Shown one piece after another: positions 10,195 through 19,022 of a DNA stretch of 28,516 nt (position 1 is its first letter; the number at the start of each line of letters is the position of its first letter). The notes under the pieces are model-generated. The model was not told the DNA's origin. It did no database searches and worked only from the letters and a program-made list of their open reading frames with translations. The translations under genes and the position numbers were made by a program. Source of the DNA: Poteriospumella lacustris (lineage: Eukaryota; Sar; Chrysophyceae; Chromulinales; Dinobryaceae); contig SMOI01000082.1 in assembly GCA_008000375.1 (NCBI GenBank), forward strand, positions 22,392-50,907, given 5' to 3'.

Positions 10195-11505
10195 TCAACG
10201 ACGATGGTTCATGAACGACCCACAATGGCTTTTGCACTGTCGGAAAATGCCAAAATCCTTGAAGCTGCCACTCCCCGCTTCGGAATAATCCGGACGGATC
10301 TTGTCGGCACTGTAACTGTAGCCATTCGCCCGTCGGAAACGTATCCAACCGTTCTTAACCATCGTGGCCAACTGCAAATCTACCGCCTCGCCACACGGTT
10401 CGATGTAATGCATCAATTTCCGGGCGGCGAATCTGGTGATGGCGTACGCATGCAAGCACACCGGTGCGGGTTTCGCCAAGCGGCCTTCACACCAACCCAG
10501 ATACACGATGTCCAACGAGGCCTTCCCCGTGTCGTCGTGGGGGTTACTGCCGCCGAAAATGTCACCATCGTTGGCTTTCGGATTGAAATAGGACGACGAG
10601 GGCAAGTTGCCGTCGAAGCCCATGAACGAATAAGGTTTGGACGGGTGCAAGCCTGAGTGCAGATCCTTCAACTCGTCTTGCAACGTACCCGCCAGATCTT
10701 TCACAGACGACACGGCATCGTCCTCCAAAATGATGAGCACATCGTCGTTCTGCATCAGTTCCCCGCCTTTGTAACGCTTGCCATCGCCAAAGGTGATGCG
10801 ATAGAGATGGTCGTGGCTCACGATGGAATCTCGTTGGATCGTGTACAGGCCATGACTCGGTTTGTGATGCGATGCGTCTTTCGATGGTGCCGCGGTAGAC
10901 TCTCTCTTTCCGTTGGAATTGTCTTTCGACGGGGATGACTTCGTGATGCTCTGCGTGGCATTCGCTTGTCGAAGTTTCTCGTATTTGGTCTCGACGATGG
11001 GATCGAAATAGGCGAAATCGCGCCATATGCGATAATGCGCCCACGTGAGTCCTCGCTCCGCAAAATGGGCTCGCGGCATGGTGGGACATGGCCCTGAATA
11101 GACCCCACCCCAACGAGTGATTCCGAAAGGTACCTCCCTTTGGATTTGTTGGTAGTTCACGACACGGGCGGCGATCTTTTGGACGCTCATGTTGAAGTCT
11201 GCGTGCTGGTGATCGGACGGCAGTCGGTCGGTCAGAATAACCGCTCCCTGTATCGATCTGCCAGGTAGAAAGGTTGAGTTGGCTTTCTCATAAAAAGACT
11301 TCCCCAAGATCAACGACAGGACTTCCTTCGTTGACGGTCTGTTGGAGGCGGTACTGTCTTCAGTCGCTGACACTGCGATCCCCACGCGGTCCATTGTGAA
11401 TCTGTTCACTCCCACGCGGTTCTCAATCCAAGGGCTTATCCACGCGGATGATAGAAGACAGAGTGCCGCAAAGACATATTCGAACGAAAATGTGGTCACC
11501 CTCAT
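10195..11505 (-). CDS. GT25-like glycosyltransferase, type II membrane protein
   Basis: A 436-residue protein with ATG at 11503-11505 and TGA at 10195-10197. An N-terminal hydrophobic segment (about residues 8-26) looks like a signal anchor, placing the enzyme in the Golgi or ER lumen. Family-type motifs: LTWAHYRIWRDF (an SH..W-like motif), a metal/nucleotide-binding acidic motif LIILEDDA (EDD 261-263), and CLHAYAITRFAARKL (HAY 352-354) followed by a PxxxxVDLQL segment. These fit the GT25 / LPS glycosyltransferase family, which transfers galactose or glucose from a nucleotide sugar. A low-complexity Ser/Lys insertion lies near residues 185-215. Its 5' flank is shared with the divergent 53-residue gene at 12012. 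Its stop is only 3 bp from the end of the open frame of the downstream BspA-like gene. Confidence 0.7.
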   Translation of the reverse strand: MRVTTFSFEYVFAALCLLSSAWISPWIENRVGVNRFTMDRVGIAVSATEDSTASNRPSTKEVLSLILGKSFYEKANSTFLPGRSIQGAVILTDRLPSDHQHADFNMSVQKIAARVVNYQQIQREVPFGITRWGGVYSGPCPTMPRAHFAERGLTWAHYRIWRDFAYFDPIVETKYEKLRQANATQSITKSSPSKDNSNGKRESTAAPSKDASHHKPSHGLYTIQRDSIVSHDHLYRITFGDGKRYKGGELMQNDDVLIILEDDAVSSVKDLAGTLQDELKDLHSGLHPSKPYSFMGFDGNLPSSSYFNPKANDGDIFGGSNPHDDTGKASLDIVYLGWCEGRLAKPAPVCLHAYAITRFAARKLMHYIEPCGEAVDLQLATMVKNGWIRFRRANGYSYSADKIRPDYSEAGSGSFKDFGIFRQCKSHCGSFMNHRR

Positions 11506-12011
11506 TCCCTTGCTAATTGGCAACGCGGCGGAGTTCTCAACAATGAAAGACGATTGATTGTTTGCTGTAATTCGTCGGTGAGAGATGGTGCATTCGATTG
11601 GTAGAATATGCGTTTGCCTAAACGCTTACCGATCGATAGTTGACCAATAATGAAGGCTTCGATCAGAGTCGATGAAGAGGTCACTTCATCAACGTACAAC
11701 GATCGACCCTGGAAGCGTCATACTAGCGGATAGCTCATCATCATATACGTACGAATATCTTCGATGTACTGACCATGTCCACTAGTATTTGCTATATATA
11801 ACCAAGATAGATGTCAGTAACGTACACTCCAGGTCGTCTGTTGTTTGGCCTGCGGCAGCAGCGTCGGAGCGTCGGCAGCGTCGGCAGCGTTGGTCGTCTT
11901 GCTCTTCCGTCGGTAAAGACGTTCATGGCGTAGGGCTGCTTCAATCTGCTGCTGCTACTGAGACTTTTACTGTTGATTGTTTCTATTTCCGTCGCTTTAT
12001 TTTCAGCAACA
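11506..12011. other. Divergent intergenic/5' region
   Basis: This separates the glycosyltransferase (-) from the NDUFA3-like copy 1 (+). It ends in a pyrimidine-rich acceptor (TTTATTTTCAG at 11996-12006) five bases before the ATG, so a 5' UTR intron is likely. No coding sequence is supported here. Confidence 0.5.
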
Positions 12012-12488
12012 ATGTGGGCATACATCCGACGCTTGGGCGATACCAACCCCATCATGTTGGGCTCATGGGTACGTTACTGGTTTGATCGATGACTTCTGTT
12101 TCTTTTTGCCCTTGTATTTTGAAAAGGCGGTGACATGTATATCGTTGTCATGAGGAGTGTGTATTTTTGCGTTGTGATATTATATTCTTGTGATGCACTC
12201 TACTGAAGTGACAGGATGATCTAACTGGTTGTCTTTGTTTATCTGTTGATGTAGATCATGGGTTTGACTGCGGCCGCGCTGCCCTTCGTAGTTGTTCCTG
12301 TCCGCAAGTCCTTGGGATACAGCGTGTCGCAGTACACCAAGCGCGCTGATGACAACTAAGCGCCGCGTTGAGACAAGGCCGTCGCAAGAGACGCCGACGA
12401 GGACAAGTAAATCGCGAGGTCCTTTCTTCGGTGCACCTGGTGGAGGCCGACTCATTTTGTAAATCTATAAATATGTAGTTTGTATCGC
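11984..12488. repeat. Left arm of inverted duplication (NDUFA3-like)
   Basis: The arm covers the acceptor-like 5' segment, both exons, the intron and about 130 bp of 3' flank. Its reverse complement is at about 12780-13283. The coding and intron parts look identical; after the stop there is one substitution within the first 70 bp and then a diverged block near 12433-12460. Confidence 0.85.
12012..12359 (+). CDS. NDUFA3/B9-like complex I accessory subunit, copy 1
   Basis: A 53-residue protein from two exons, 12012-12068 and 12255-12359, around a 186-bp intron with GTACGT donor and GTAG acceptor; TAA at 12357-12359. The start context CAACAATG follows an acceptor-like TTTTCAG, suggesting a 5' UTR intron. 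The protein begins MWAYIRRLGDTNPIML, has one hydrophobic segment (about residues 16-36) and then a basic PVRKSLGY stretch. Size, single helix, the NP(I/V)xxxS start and the (L)P...PxRK..GY end resemble NDUFA3/B9, a small inner-mitochondrial-membrane subunit of NADH dehydrogenase; similarity is short, so the family call is tentative. A second copy lies inverted at 12908-13255 with the same exon and intron lengths and, by eye, the same sequence. Confidence 0.7.
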
Positions 12489-12779
12489 ATTTCAGCTTCT
12501 GGTTGTCTCTTTCTGCTTTGAGTAATCTCTCGCACATTTGTTCCGACACCGCTCACATTTGTTGCACGTTTCGCATAACTGGAGGACTGAATCCTCAAAT
12601 TCTGTCTCAACACAATCTTTGTCAAACAAACCTATACTGTTTTGACGAGACATGGTCCGAAAACCAACCAATTTCATGCAGTAACAGTAACAAATGTGGC
12701 CTTGACGGTCCGGGAATGGTGTTCTATCCTGTGTATTTATTTGAGAGGATTACAAGCAAAACAAACAAATGGCTGACAG

Positions 12780-13283
12780 ACAATACAAACTACATATTTA
12801 TAGATTTACATATTGAGTCGACCTGAATTGGTGCGCCGAAGAAAGGACCTCGCGATTTACTTGTCCTCGTCGGCGTCTCTTGCGACGGCCTTGTCCCAAC
12901 GCGGCGCTTAGTTGTCATCAGCGCGCTTGGTGTACTGCGACACGCTGTATCCCAAGGACTTGCGGACAGGAACAACTACGAAGGGCAGCGCGGCCGCAGT
13001 CAAACCCATGATCTACATCAACAGATAAACAAAGACAACCAGTTAGATCATCCTGTCACTTCAGTAGAGTGCATCACAAGAATATAATATCACAACGCAA
13101 AAATACACACTCCTCATGACAACGATATACATGTCACCGCCTTTTCAAAATACAAGGGCAAAAAGAAACAGAAGTCATCGATCAAACCAGTAACGTACCC
13201 ATGAGCCCAACATGATGGGGTTGGTATCGCCCAAGCGTCGGATGTATGCCCACATTGTTGCTGAAAATAAAGCGACGAAAATA
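12780..13283. repeat. Right arm of inverted duplication (NDUFA3-like)
   Basis: Reverse complement of 11984-12488. Mirror positions sum to 25267 across the coding part (12012 pairs with 13255, 12359 with 12908), so there are no net indels. Homology stops abruptly about 30 bp upstream of the ATG. The spacer between arms (about 12489-12779) is unique AT-rich DNA without a supported ORF. Confidence 0.85.
12908..13255 (-). CDS. NDUFA3/B9-like complex I accessory subunit, copy 2
   Basis: Exons 13255-13199 and 13012-12908, with the same 186-bp intron and the same 53-residue product as copy 1. It is convergent with copy 1, their stops being 549 bp apart. The acceptor-like TTTTCAG and CAACAATG start are kept, but the DNA further upstream differs, so the two copies probably use different promoters or first non-coding exons. 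Both reading frames are intact, so neither is an obvious pseudogene. Confidence 0.7.
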
Positions 13284-13427
13284 GGATAAATATATCAAAT
13301 GCGAACTCCAAGAAGGTTGGAACGCCAACTCAACGAACGATCAAACCTTCACGTGCTCAATCAACAAGGCGGGCCAATCGGAATGAATCGTCGAGATCGG
13401 ACTTCTGAAACGACCACTACCAACCCT

Positions 13428-13545
13428 GCGACATACGACATGCGACATACGACATACGACATACGACATGCGACATACGACATGCGACATACGACATGCG
13501 ACATACGACATGCGACATACGACATGCGACATATGACATATGACA
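13428..13545. repeat. 7-bp minisatellite (ACATACG/ACATGCG)n
   Basis: About 17 tandem copies of a 7-bp unit alternate between ACATACG and ACATGCG and end in two ACATATG variants. A four-copy version occurs at 18540-18567, again at the left edge of the shared upstream repeat. The apparent ORFs across it are by-products of the repeat. Confidence 0.9.
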
Positions 13546-13778
13546 GGTGTGGACTCGCAAAGTAAACGTTGAATCTGTTCGGAGGTCGGCAAAGAAGACG
13601 TTGTCCTCTCCTCTACTTTTCAAGTTGCCAGTGCCAACAAACACACCAGCTCTAGAGCTCTATTTGGCCAAACAAAGCGATTAATCCACGACACAGCTGA
13701 TTGATGCACCACCTTTATACGTACGGTGGAGCAGTTCTGGTGTAGAAACCCCCTCCTTTTTATTTTGCGGTCAAAGCC
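13429..13778 (+). repeat. Dispersed upstream repeat, copy A (before ankyrin gene)
   Basis: Homologous to 18539-18815. Shared blocks in the same order: the 7-bp minisatellite; a 40-bp block around TTCGGAGGTCGGCAAAGAAG; CAAGTTGCC; then TGATTGATGCACCACC with a TTTATAC element inside a short palindrome (CCACC...GGTGG), and AGAAACCCCCTC. It ends directly at the ATG of the ankyrin gene, so it probably contains its promoter and 5' UTR. Confidence 0.8.
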
Positions 13779-13780
13779 AC

Positions 13781-15306
13781 ATGATGCTTCAAGAAGAAAA
13801 CGAGGACTCCGCCGCCGATCGCGTTTTGATCGACGTCACTGCCAAAGGGAAACCAGGGTTGCTACGACGGTATCGTCACGAAAATCGTCGAAACTTTGAG
13901 GAGTTACTGAACAAACGAGTGGTAAGTCGGCATTCCCGTGGGCTCTGTTCTCGCTGCGAACGTGACGTGGCGACGTCTGTGACCACAGTCGGGCTGGACC
14001 CCTGCCACCATGGCGGTCTTCTATCGCTTCCAGCCGTGTCTCGAGTACATTGCTGAATGCGGCGCAGATCTTCTTTTGTCTCGCAATGTGAGTTACCGCG
14101 TCGATGGAGCGTCGTACGCGGCACTGACCTGACCACAACGTCGTCTGCTGTGGACTCCACTGCTCCAAACAGCCTGCCGACCACACGCCACTGATTGTCG
14201 CCTGTTTGCGAGGGGATCTCGCCATGGTACGCTACCTGGTGTGCGAGGCCTATGTCGACGTGAACCAATGCTCGACGACTCGTGTAAGTGTGCTGGCGGC
14301 TCCCCTCCCCCCTCGTTTTGCCGTCTTCGTCTACTCAGCGGAGCCCGTTGACGTTATCCGCTGGTGACTTCAGAATGGCTTCTCGCCGCTTATGGCCGCC
14401 TGCCAGATCGGGCACATCGAAGTGGTGACGCTGCTGCTGTCGAACGGGGCGGATATCCATCACCGCGGAGAGGTAACGCCACGGCCGCATTACCCACCGC
14501 CACCCAACTGACCGCCCACTGACCACACCCGCCGCCGCCTCTCTCGCTGTCCGCATAGAACGCGCGCACGGCCATCTTCTATGCCGCTCTGTCCGGTTGC
14601 GTACACTGCGTGCGAGCGTTGCTACTCCGTGGCGTGGACGTGAATCTCCTCGACCATCGAGGCCACTCGCCGCTGTTGGCGACGTTGTTCTTCGCGGACC
14701 ACGCCGCAGTGGTCGCTTTGTTGCTCCGAGGCGGAGCCCACGTAAATCTCGTCGATCGGGTATCGTGCTATGTCGGAGAAGGTGGCGATGTCGTGGCGTC
14801 GGATGCACTGACGGTGGCTGTGTGTGTGGCTGTGTGCGTGTGTGTAGGACGGGTACTCGCCGCTGCTGGTGGCGGTGCTGTTCCGGTCGTCGCGGGTGGT
14901 GGCGCTGCTGCTGACGCAGGCACAGCCGCGCCTCGATTTGTACCTGCCGATTCCACCGACGTTCGCGAAAGTGTTGACCGCGGCGCATGTGACTGCCGAT
15001 GGCGCCACCGCCGCCACCGCCGCCGCCGCGGAGAGACCTCCGATGGGCGACGACGGGGACAACGCTTCGCCCTCCCCGGCGGATACACCGCATCGTCGGT
15101 TGTGGCGTTACTATGTCGAAGAAGAACGTGGCGATGAGGACATCACGGCCGCGTTTCGTGCCTATTGTCACGTGCAGGACGAATGGGCAGCGAAAGAGGC
15201 CACCCGTCGCCTGCAGCAGACCGAGCGCAGGGCTCGACAGACGAAGGTCGATGAGTCGTCTGCGTCTGTGTCTGCCGTCTTCGGCTACGAGTGCCGCATC
15301 GCGTAG
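13781..15306 (+). CDS. Ankyrin repeat protein, six exons
   Basis: Exons 13781-13921, 13989-14087, 14173-14283, 14374-14472, 14559-14759 and 14848-15306 (TAG). All introns are phase 0, 67-90 bp, with GTAAGT/GTGAGT-type donors and CAG or TAG acceptors. Joined length is 369 residues. Exon 1 (47 residues) is charged and helical. Exons 2 to 5 encode ankyrin units, e.g. SGWTPATMAVFYR...GAD, GFSPLMAACQIGHIEVVTLL, GHSPLLATLFF...GAHVNLVDR. Exons 2 and 4 are exactly 33 codons, one repeat each; exon 5 carries two. Exon 6 has a last unit (DGYSPLLVAVLF), an Ala/Thr linker and a charged coiled-coil tail. Ankyrin repeats bind other proteins; no catalytic domain is present, so the role is unknown. Confidence 0.85.
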
Positions 15307-15689
15307 CGACGCGTATCTCGTATCTCTCTGGGGGTATGTTTGTCAGCTGTGTGGTGAGGTGTAGTTTAGTATAGAGCCCCGTTTGGTGGGCTGCGGCTGT
15401 GACGCATGGACGTCACAGGCTTCTCAAATCAACACATTTCCTATCATGTATGTTAATCGTAGGTCACATGGGCGTACGTCTTGTGTTGTTCATCGTCAGG
15501 CGAGCTGTCGGCTCCTGTCCCCGATCCCGCAGCTCCTGCCACCCCTGCGCAGCAAGCACCGGTCCTTGTCCCTATTGCCCCGGCCACAAGGAATGTGGAA
15601 AATAGTTCATGCGCTGCCTCCAGCAGAACCCTACCAAAGCTGGAACGGCGACTTCTATCACCAACTTCAATGCCCTCTAGCACGGCCGC

Positions 15690-15791
15690 GGAACTGCTGC
15701 TGACGCAGGCACAAGTGAATCTCGTCGATCGGGTATCCTGCTATGTCGGAGGCAGGCAGTGGTGTCGGCAGATGAACTGACGGTGCTGGGA
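15690..15791 (+). pseudogene. Decayed ankyrin exon fragment with its intron start
   Basis: GCTGCTGACGCAGGCACA (15698-15715) matches exon 6 of the ankyrin gene (14908-14925). The next stretch, TGAATCTCGTCGATCGGGTA onward (15717-15786), matches the end of exon 5 and the start of its intron (about 14742-14817) with scattered changes. It reads as an ankyrin unit end (LLLTQAQVNLVDR) followed by a GTATCC donor-like site, then runs into stops. Confidence 0.7.
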
Positions 15792-15824
15792 CTATCAAGG
15801 GTAAAGCCCCCCCCCCCAGTGGTA

Positions 15825-16081
15825 ACGCCGGAAGGACTATATTACTATATAGCCATCCCGCTTACCACGAGGGCTTCGCCTTGTATACGGCAGACACATC
15901 AGTCTCCGTCCGTGCCCCGACGCCACCGCGCCTTGCCCCGTGGCACCATGGCGTTCCCGCCGCCGCAGCAGCAGCCCCGCAGCCGCCGCGCCGGTCCACT
16001 AGTTCGACACTGGTTCACGCCGCAACAATATAACTATACAGCCTTCCAGCTTCCCACAGGGGCTTCCCCCTTGTATACGGC
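15825..16081. repeat. Pair of ~66-bp direct repeats
   Basis: Copies at 15825-15891 and 16017-16081 share ACGCCG, a TATA-rich core (TATA.AACTATA/TACTATATAG), GGGGCTTC/GAGGGCTTCG and the end CTTGTATACGGC. They are separated by 125 bp of GC-rich DNA. Confidence 0.7.
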
Positions 16082-16284
16082 TGCGTTAAAACCAGGTGTC
16101 AGCAGGACAAAACAGGTATCAGTACCTTCCAACTCTGCCCTCCACCCGTCGCACTTCTACAGTTGTTGAACCAATTGTACAAATGGCTTTGTGTTGAGCA
16201 CAATCACGATTGAAATCACACAGCGTTGGTTACTTACCACTACCACGATTAGGTACTTCACACGATTGAAAACGCGTTTCGTTG

Positions 16285-17641
16285 ATGAACAACGCGTTTC
16301 GTTTCAGCGTTGCACGACAGGAAACCGACTTGTGTACTTTTGGTCTCAAAGTCCCGTGGTACAGATCGTTCTTCCACAGCACCAGCACCAGCACCAGCAC
16401 AACAGAACAGAACGACCAACAAAGACCCCAGGTGAAACAAGAAAGAGAAATGTTGAAATCTGGAGCAGATCAAGATCCGATGGTCAAGAAGGAGGTTAAG
16501 GCCAAGATCAAGGAGGTCGAGGAAGATATCAAGGAGGTCAAGGCCAAGATCAAGGAGGTCGAGGAAGATATCAAGGAGGTCGAGGAAGATATCAAGGAGG
16601 CGAAAGCGAAGTACTGGGAAGAAGACTTGTCTAAGAATCCGTTGTATACGTTGTATATTGCTCATCTGAACAATCTCGCTTCATTAGAATCCCTTCTCTT
16701 TACATATGAAGCCCGAAGAGAACGACTTGAGATCCAAGCAGGTAAGAATCATTCTCCTCGACTCATGTCGAAGGACTTACCAACTCTCTTCTCTGTATAT
16801 TCCATTATCTTTACGTGTGCCTGATGGCTCGTATCCAACAGTGGCTGCAGCTGCGACCGAGAGTAAGTGTCGGCGGAGTACATCATGATGCGCATGCTAT
16901 GGATCGATGTGATAATTTTCTTTTGATTCCTGTCCGCCTCTTTCCTCTTTCGCTGTGAATAAACCTCCCCTATGAACTTTACTTGCACGTTCTGATGAAA
17001 TTAATTGTTGCCAATCATAGGAGCAACTGCGGTGGCTGCCCAGGCAGGTAATGAACCATTGTCTAGCAGTATCTATTGAGTTTTGCAGTTTGAGCCTCAA
17101 CGGTCATTGAAGAATTTTTGTATTTTGGTTCCTGTGTTGTATGCATTATTCTTTCTACTTATCATTATTGTTTTCCTTTTAGGAGCTTCAGCGTCATTGC
17201 ACACAAGGGATCCGCAATACTTTTCTCGGGTTTATGTTCTTTTCTATTTTACCAGACCATGTGGCATGCTTATCTACGTTGTGAGAGACTTTATTAATTC
17301 TCAACTCAAAGGAAGACCTATTGGTGGGCTTATATCGAGCAGAACGTGAGGGATTTGGGCAATGTGTTGTTATTAGCGCGTCAGGAGATGGTGCGAGTCT
17401 TACGGCACTAGAAAGAAATGTTCTAAATCTTGTTGACGAACATGGTGAATCATATTGGTCCTGGTTCGTCGAATCGGCGTTTTCTTTATTCTGTCCCACT
17501 TTGCCAAATCGCCGTTTTGTTATTCGTCAGTCTGGGCAGGGAGCGACGAAAGGTCTCAATTCTGATCCTGCAGGAGAGTATCACAACAAGTCAGAAACGA
17601 AGTCTCAGCAATCGTCCCGTTCCAGTAAACGAAGTACCTGA
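16285..17641 (+). CDS. Coiled-coil protein of unknown function, spliced, possibly broken
   Basis: Exon 1 (16285-16741) encodes a Ser/Thr-rich N-terminus and a tandem coiled coil with a 14-residue unit (KEVKAKIKEVEEDI), then a helical segment ending ERLEIQA. Phase-1 mini-exons follow at 16842-16862 and 17021-17047, each with good donors and acceptors, giving an Ala/Glu-rich linker. Exon 4 opens at 17183. The final open stretch, 17285-17641, reads as protein (NSKEDLLVGLYRAEREGFGQ, later FVIRQSGQG) but is in a different frame from the one the mini-exons dictate, and a TGA at 17282-17284 precedes it. Either another intron lies in 17200-17340 or the gene carries a frameshift. I do not recognise the family. 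The coiled-coil part recalls Crinkler-type effectors only superficially. Confidence 0.45.
16487..16600. repeat. 42/21-bp tandem repeat encoding heptads
   Basis: Two 42-bp units (GTTAAGGCCAAGATCAAGGA..., then a near-identical copy) are followed by one 21-bp half unit, all inside exon 1 of the coiled-coil gene. Each 42-bp unit equals 14 residues, two coiled-coil heptads. Confidence 0.85.
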
Positions 17642-18136
17642 AGGAAAACGCCAAGTTGGTTTCTGTTTATATCGAATTGTGCATATATGCGTCTTCATTT
17701 TATGAAAACACAATCTGTAAATCAATGTTTCAACAAATCTATCTTTCTCGTTTCATTTCTATTTTTGCGTCTTCGCGTCTCAATGAAGTATTATCCCGTA
17801 GACTCCGCTCGTAGACAACGCCGACCACGCTCAGCAGTTGTCCGTCTACCTCGTCCCTTGCGGCTTGGTGTGCAATCGCACAGTAACATCGGTGGCATGT
17901 TGCAGGTGATTTCGCTCGTCTCGTCGTGTGATCAGTCGGGCAAAGCAGGTAACAAGACGTTGCTGCAGTATTACATCGCGACGTTTGGTGCGATAGGTTC
18001 GGAGGGTTTCCATATGGCACATCGTCAATTAGAAATAACTAAATTTCATAGGAAATGTTAGTCACAGGGAAAGAGGCGGATAGGAGTATTAATAAAATCA
18101 TGGTGTGATAGAAAAATGGCTATCTTACCTTGTGCG

Positions 18137-18304
18137 CCATGGAACTCTTTCCTCAAGTAGTCACCAACCTGTAGTTGCCTGAACTCTTGTTGCGGATGGA
18201 GTATATTAGTTTCTTGACTACCACTCAAGAAATAATATACGCCACCAGCGACAACAGTTCAGACAACTATAGGTTGGTGACCACTTGAGGAACGAGTTCC
18301 ATGG
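18137..18304. mobile_element. Fold-back (MITE-like) element, 168-bp imperfect palindrome
   Basis: The outer arms of about 53 bp start CCATGGAACTC and, inverted, end GAGTTCCATGG, with about five mismatches. The inner arms (GTATATTA.TTTCTTGA against TCAAGAAATAATATAC) are near the centre. No coding sequence is inside. No clear target-site duplication is visible, so calling it mobile is inference; it could also be a structured RNA or cruciform-forming locus. Confidence 0.5.
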
Positions 18305-18538
18305 GCAACGTTACAAGTGGATCTCATCTTTTTCTCCACACCGTTAACATCAATGGTAGAGTGAAGTGGAAACTCGTGTCGTCATTGACAATGATCTGAG
18401 CAGTACAATTTTGTAGACCAGGATCTTCCATGTTTTCTTGAAATACTCAATCGACAAAGCAATGAATCAGTTGTGACCGCAACGAACGGTCAGTTGTCGG
18501 TTGAAAGTGACCCGTCGTGTACAACGACACGAACCTCG

Positions 18539-18815
18539 GCGACATACGACATACGACATACGACATAGTGTTGACTGGCAAAGTAGACGGTAGCCCTGTT
18601 CGGAGGTCGGCAAAGAAGACGTTGTCCTCTCCTTTACTTTTTTCAAGTTGCCGCCATAATAATGGCCTCCGATGCGAACTCAACCGTCTACCGTCTATTT
18701 GGGGTTAGGCTGGTAAGCGATTAGCCTACTACACATCTGATTGATGCACCACCTTTATACGGTGGAGCAGTCTGGTGAAGAAACCCCCTCTCTTTTTGGG
18801 GTCAATTTCAAAGCC
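18539..18815 (+). repeat. Dispersed upstream repeat, copy B (before 3CxxC gene)
   Basis: Homologue of 13429-13778 with a shorter minisatellite (four units) and several small indels. It has the same central 40-bp block at about 18599-18640 and the same TTTATAC element in CCACC...GGTGG (18750-18766). It lies about 210 bp upstream of the ATG at 19023. Confidence 0.8.
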
Positions 18816-19022
18816 TTCAGTCAGGACAAGTAACAGTGGAGCAACTCTCCCAACAATAGTGCACTTCTCATCATCTCGCAAGACAACAAAACGAAAAACA
18901 GAGCAAAGCAGTTCCTGCAGATTGATTGAACCTGCGCAAGATCGGAGAACTTGAAGTGATTGCTGTGAAACACTTCAGTGTTCATCAGACTACAGACGCT
19001 CTGTCATTGCTGGAGTGTGGAA

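Larger units (their letters stand above)
15307..16284. other. Non-coding region with ankyrin remnant and direct repeats
   Basis: A proline/alanine-rich open stretch (about 15490-15690) leads into a decayed ankyrin exon. An 11-bp C run is at 15807-15817. A pair of 65-67 bp direct repeats lies at 15825-15891 and 16017-16081. No complete gene is supported. Confidence 0.5.
17642..19022. other. Intergenic region with fold-back element and upstream repeat
   Basis: It contains an ORF of 92 codons (17783-18061, starting MKYYPVDSARRQRR) that I cannot support beyond being open. It also holds the fold-back element at 18137-18304, the dispersed upstream repeat copy B, and about 200 bp leading to the 3CxxC gene. 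Confidence 0.5.

Noticed and set aside
13428-13545. Short regular repeats that might suggest a CRISPR array
   Set aside because: The unit is 7 bp with no spacers, and the genome is eukaryotic. It is a minisatellite.
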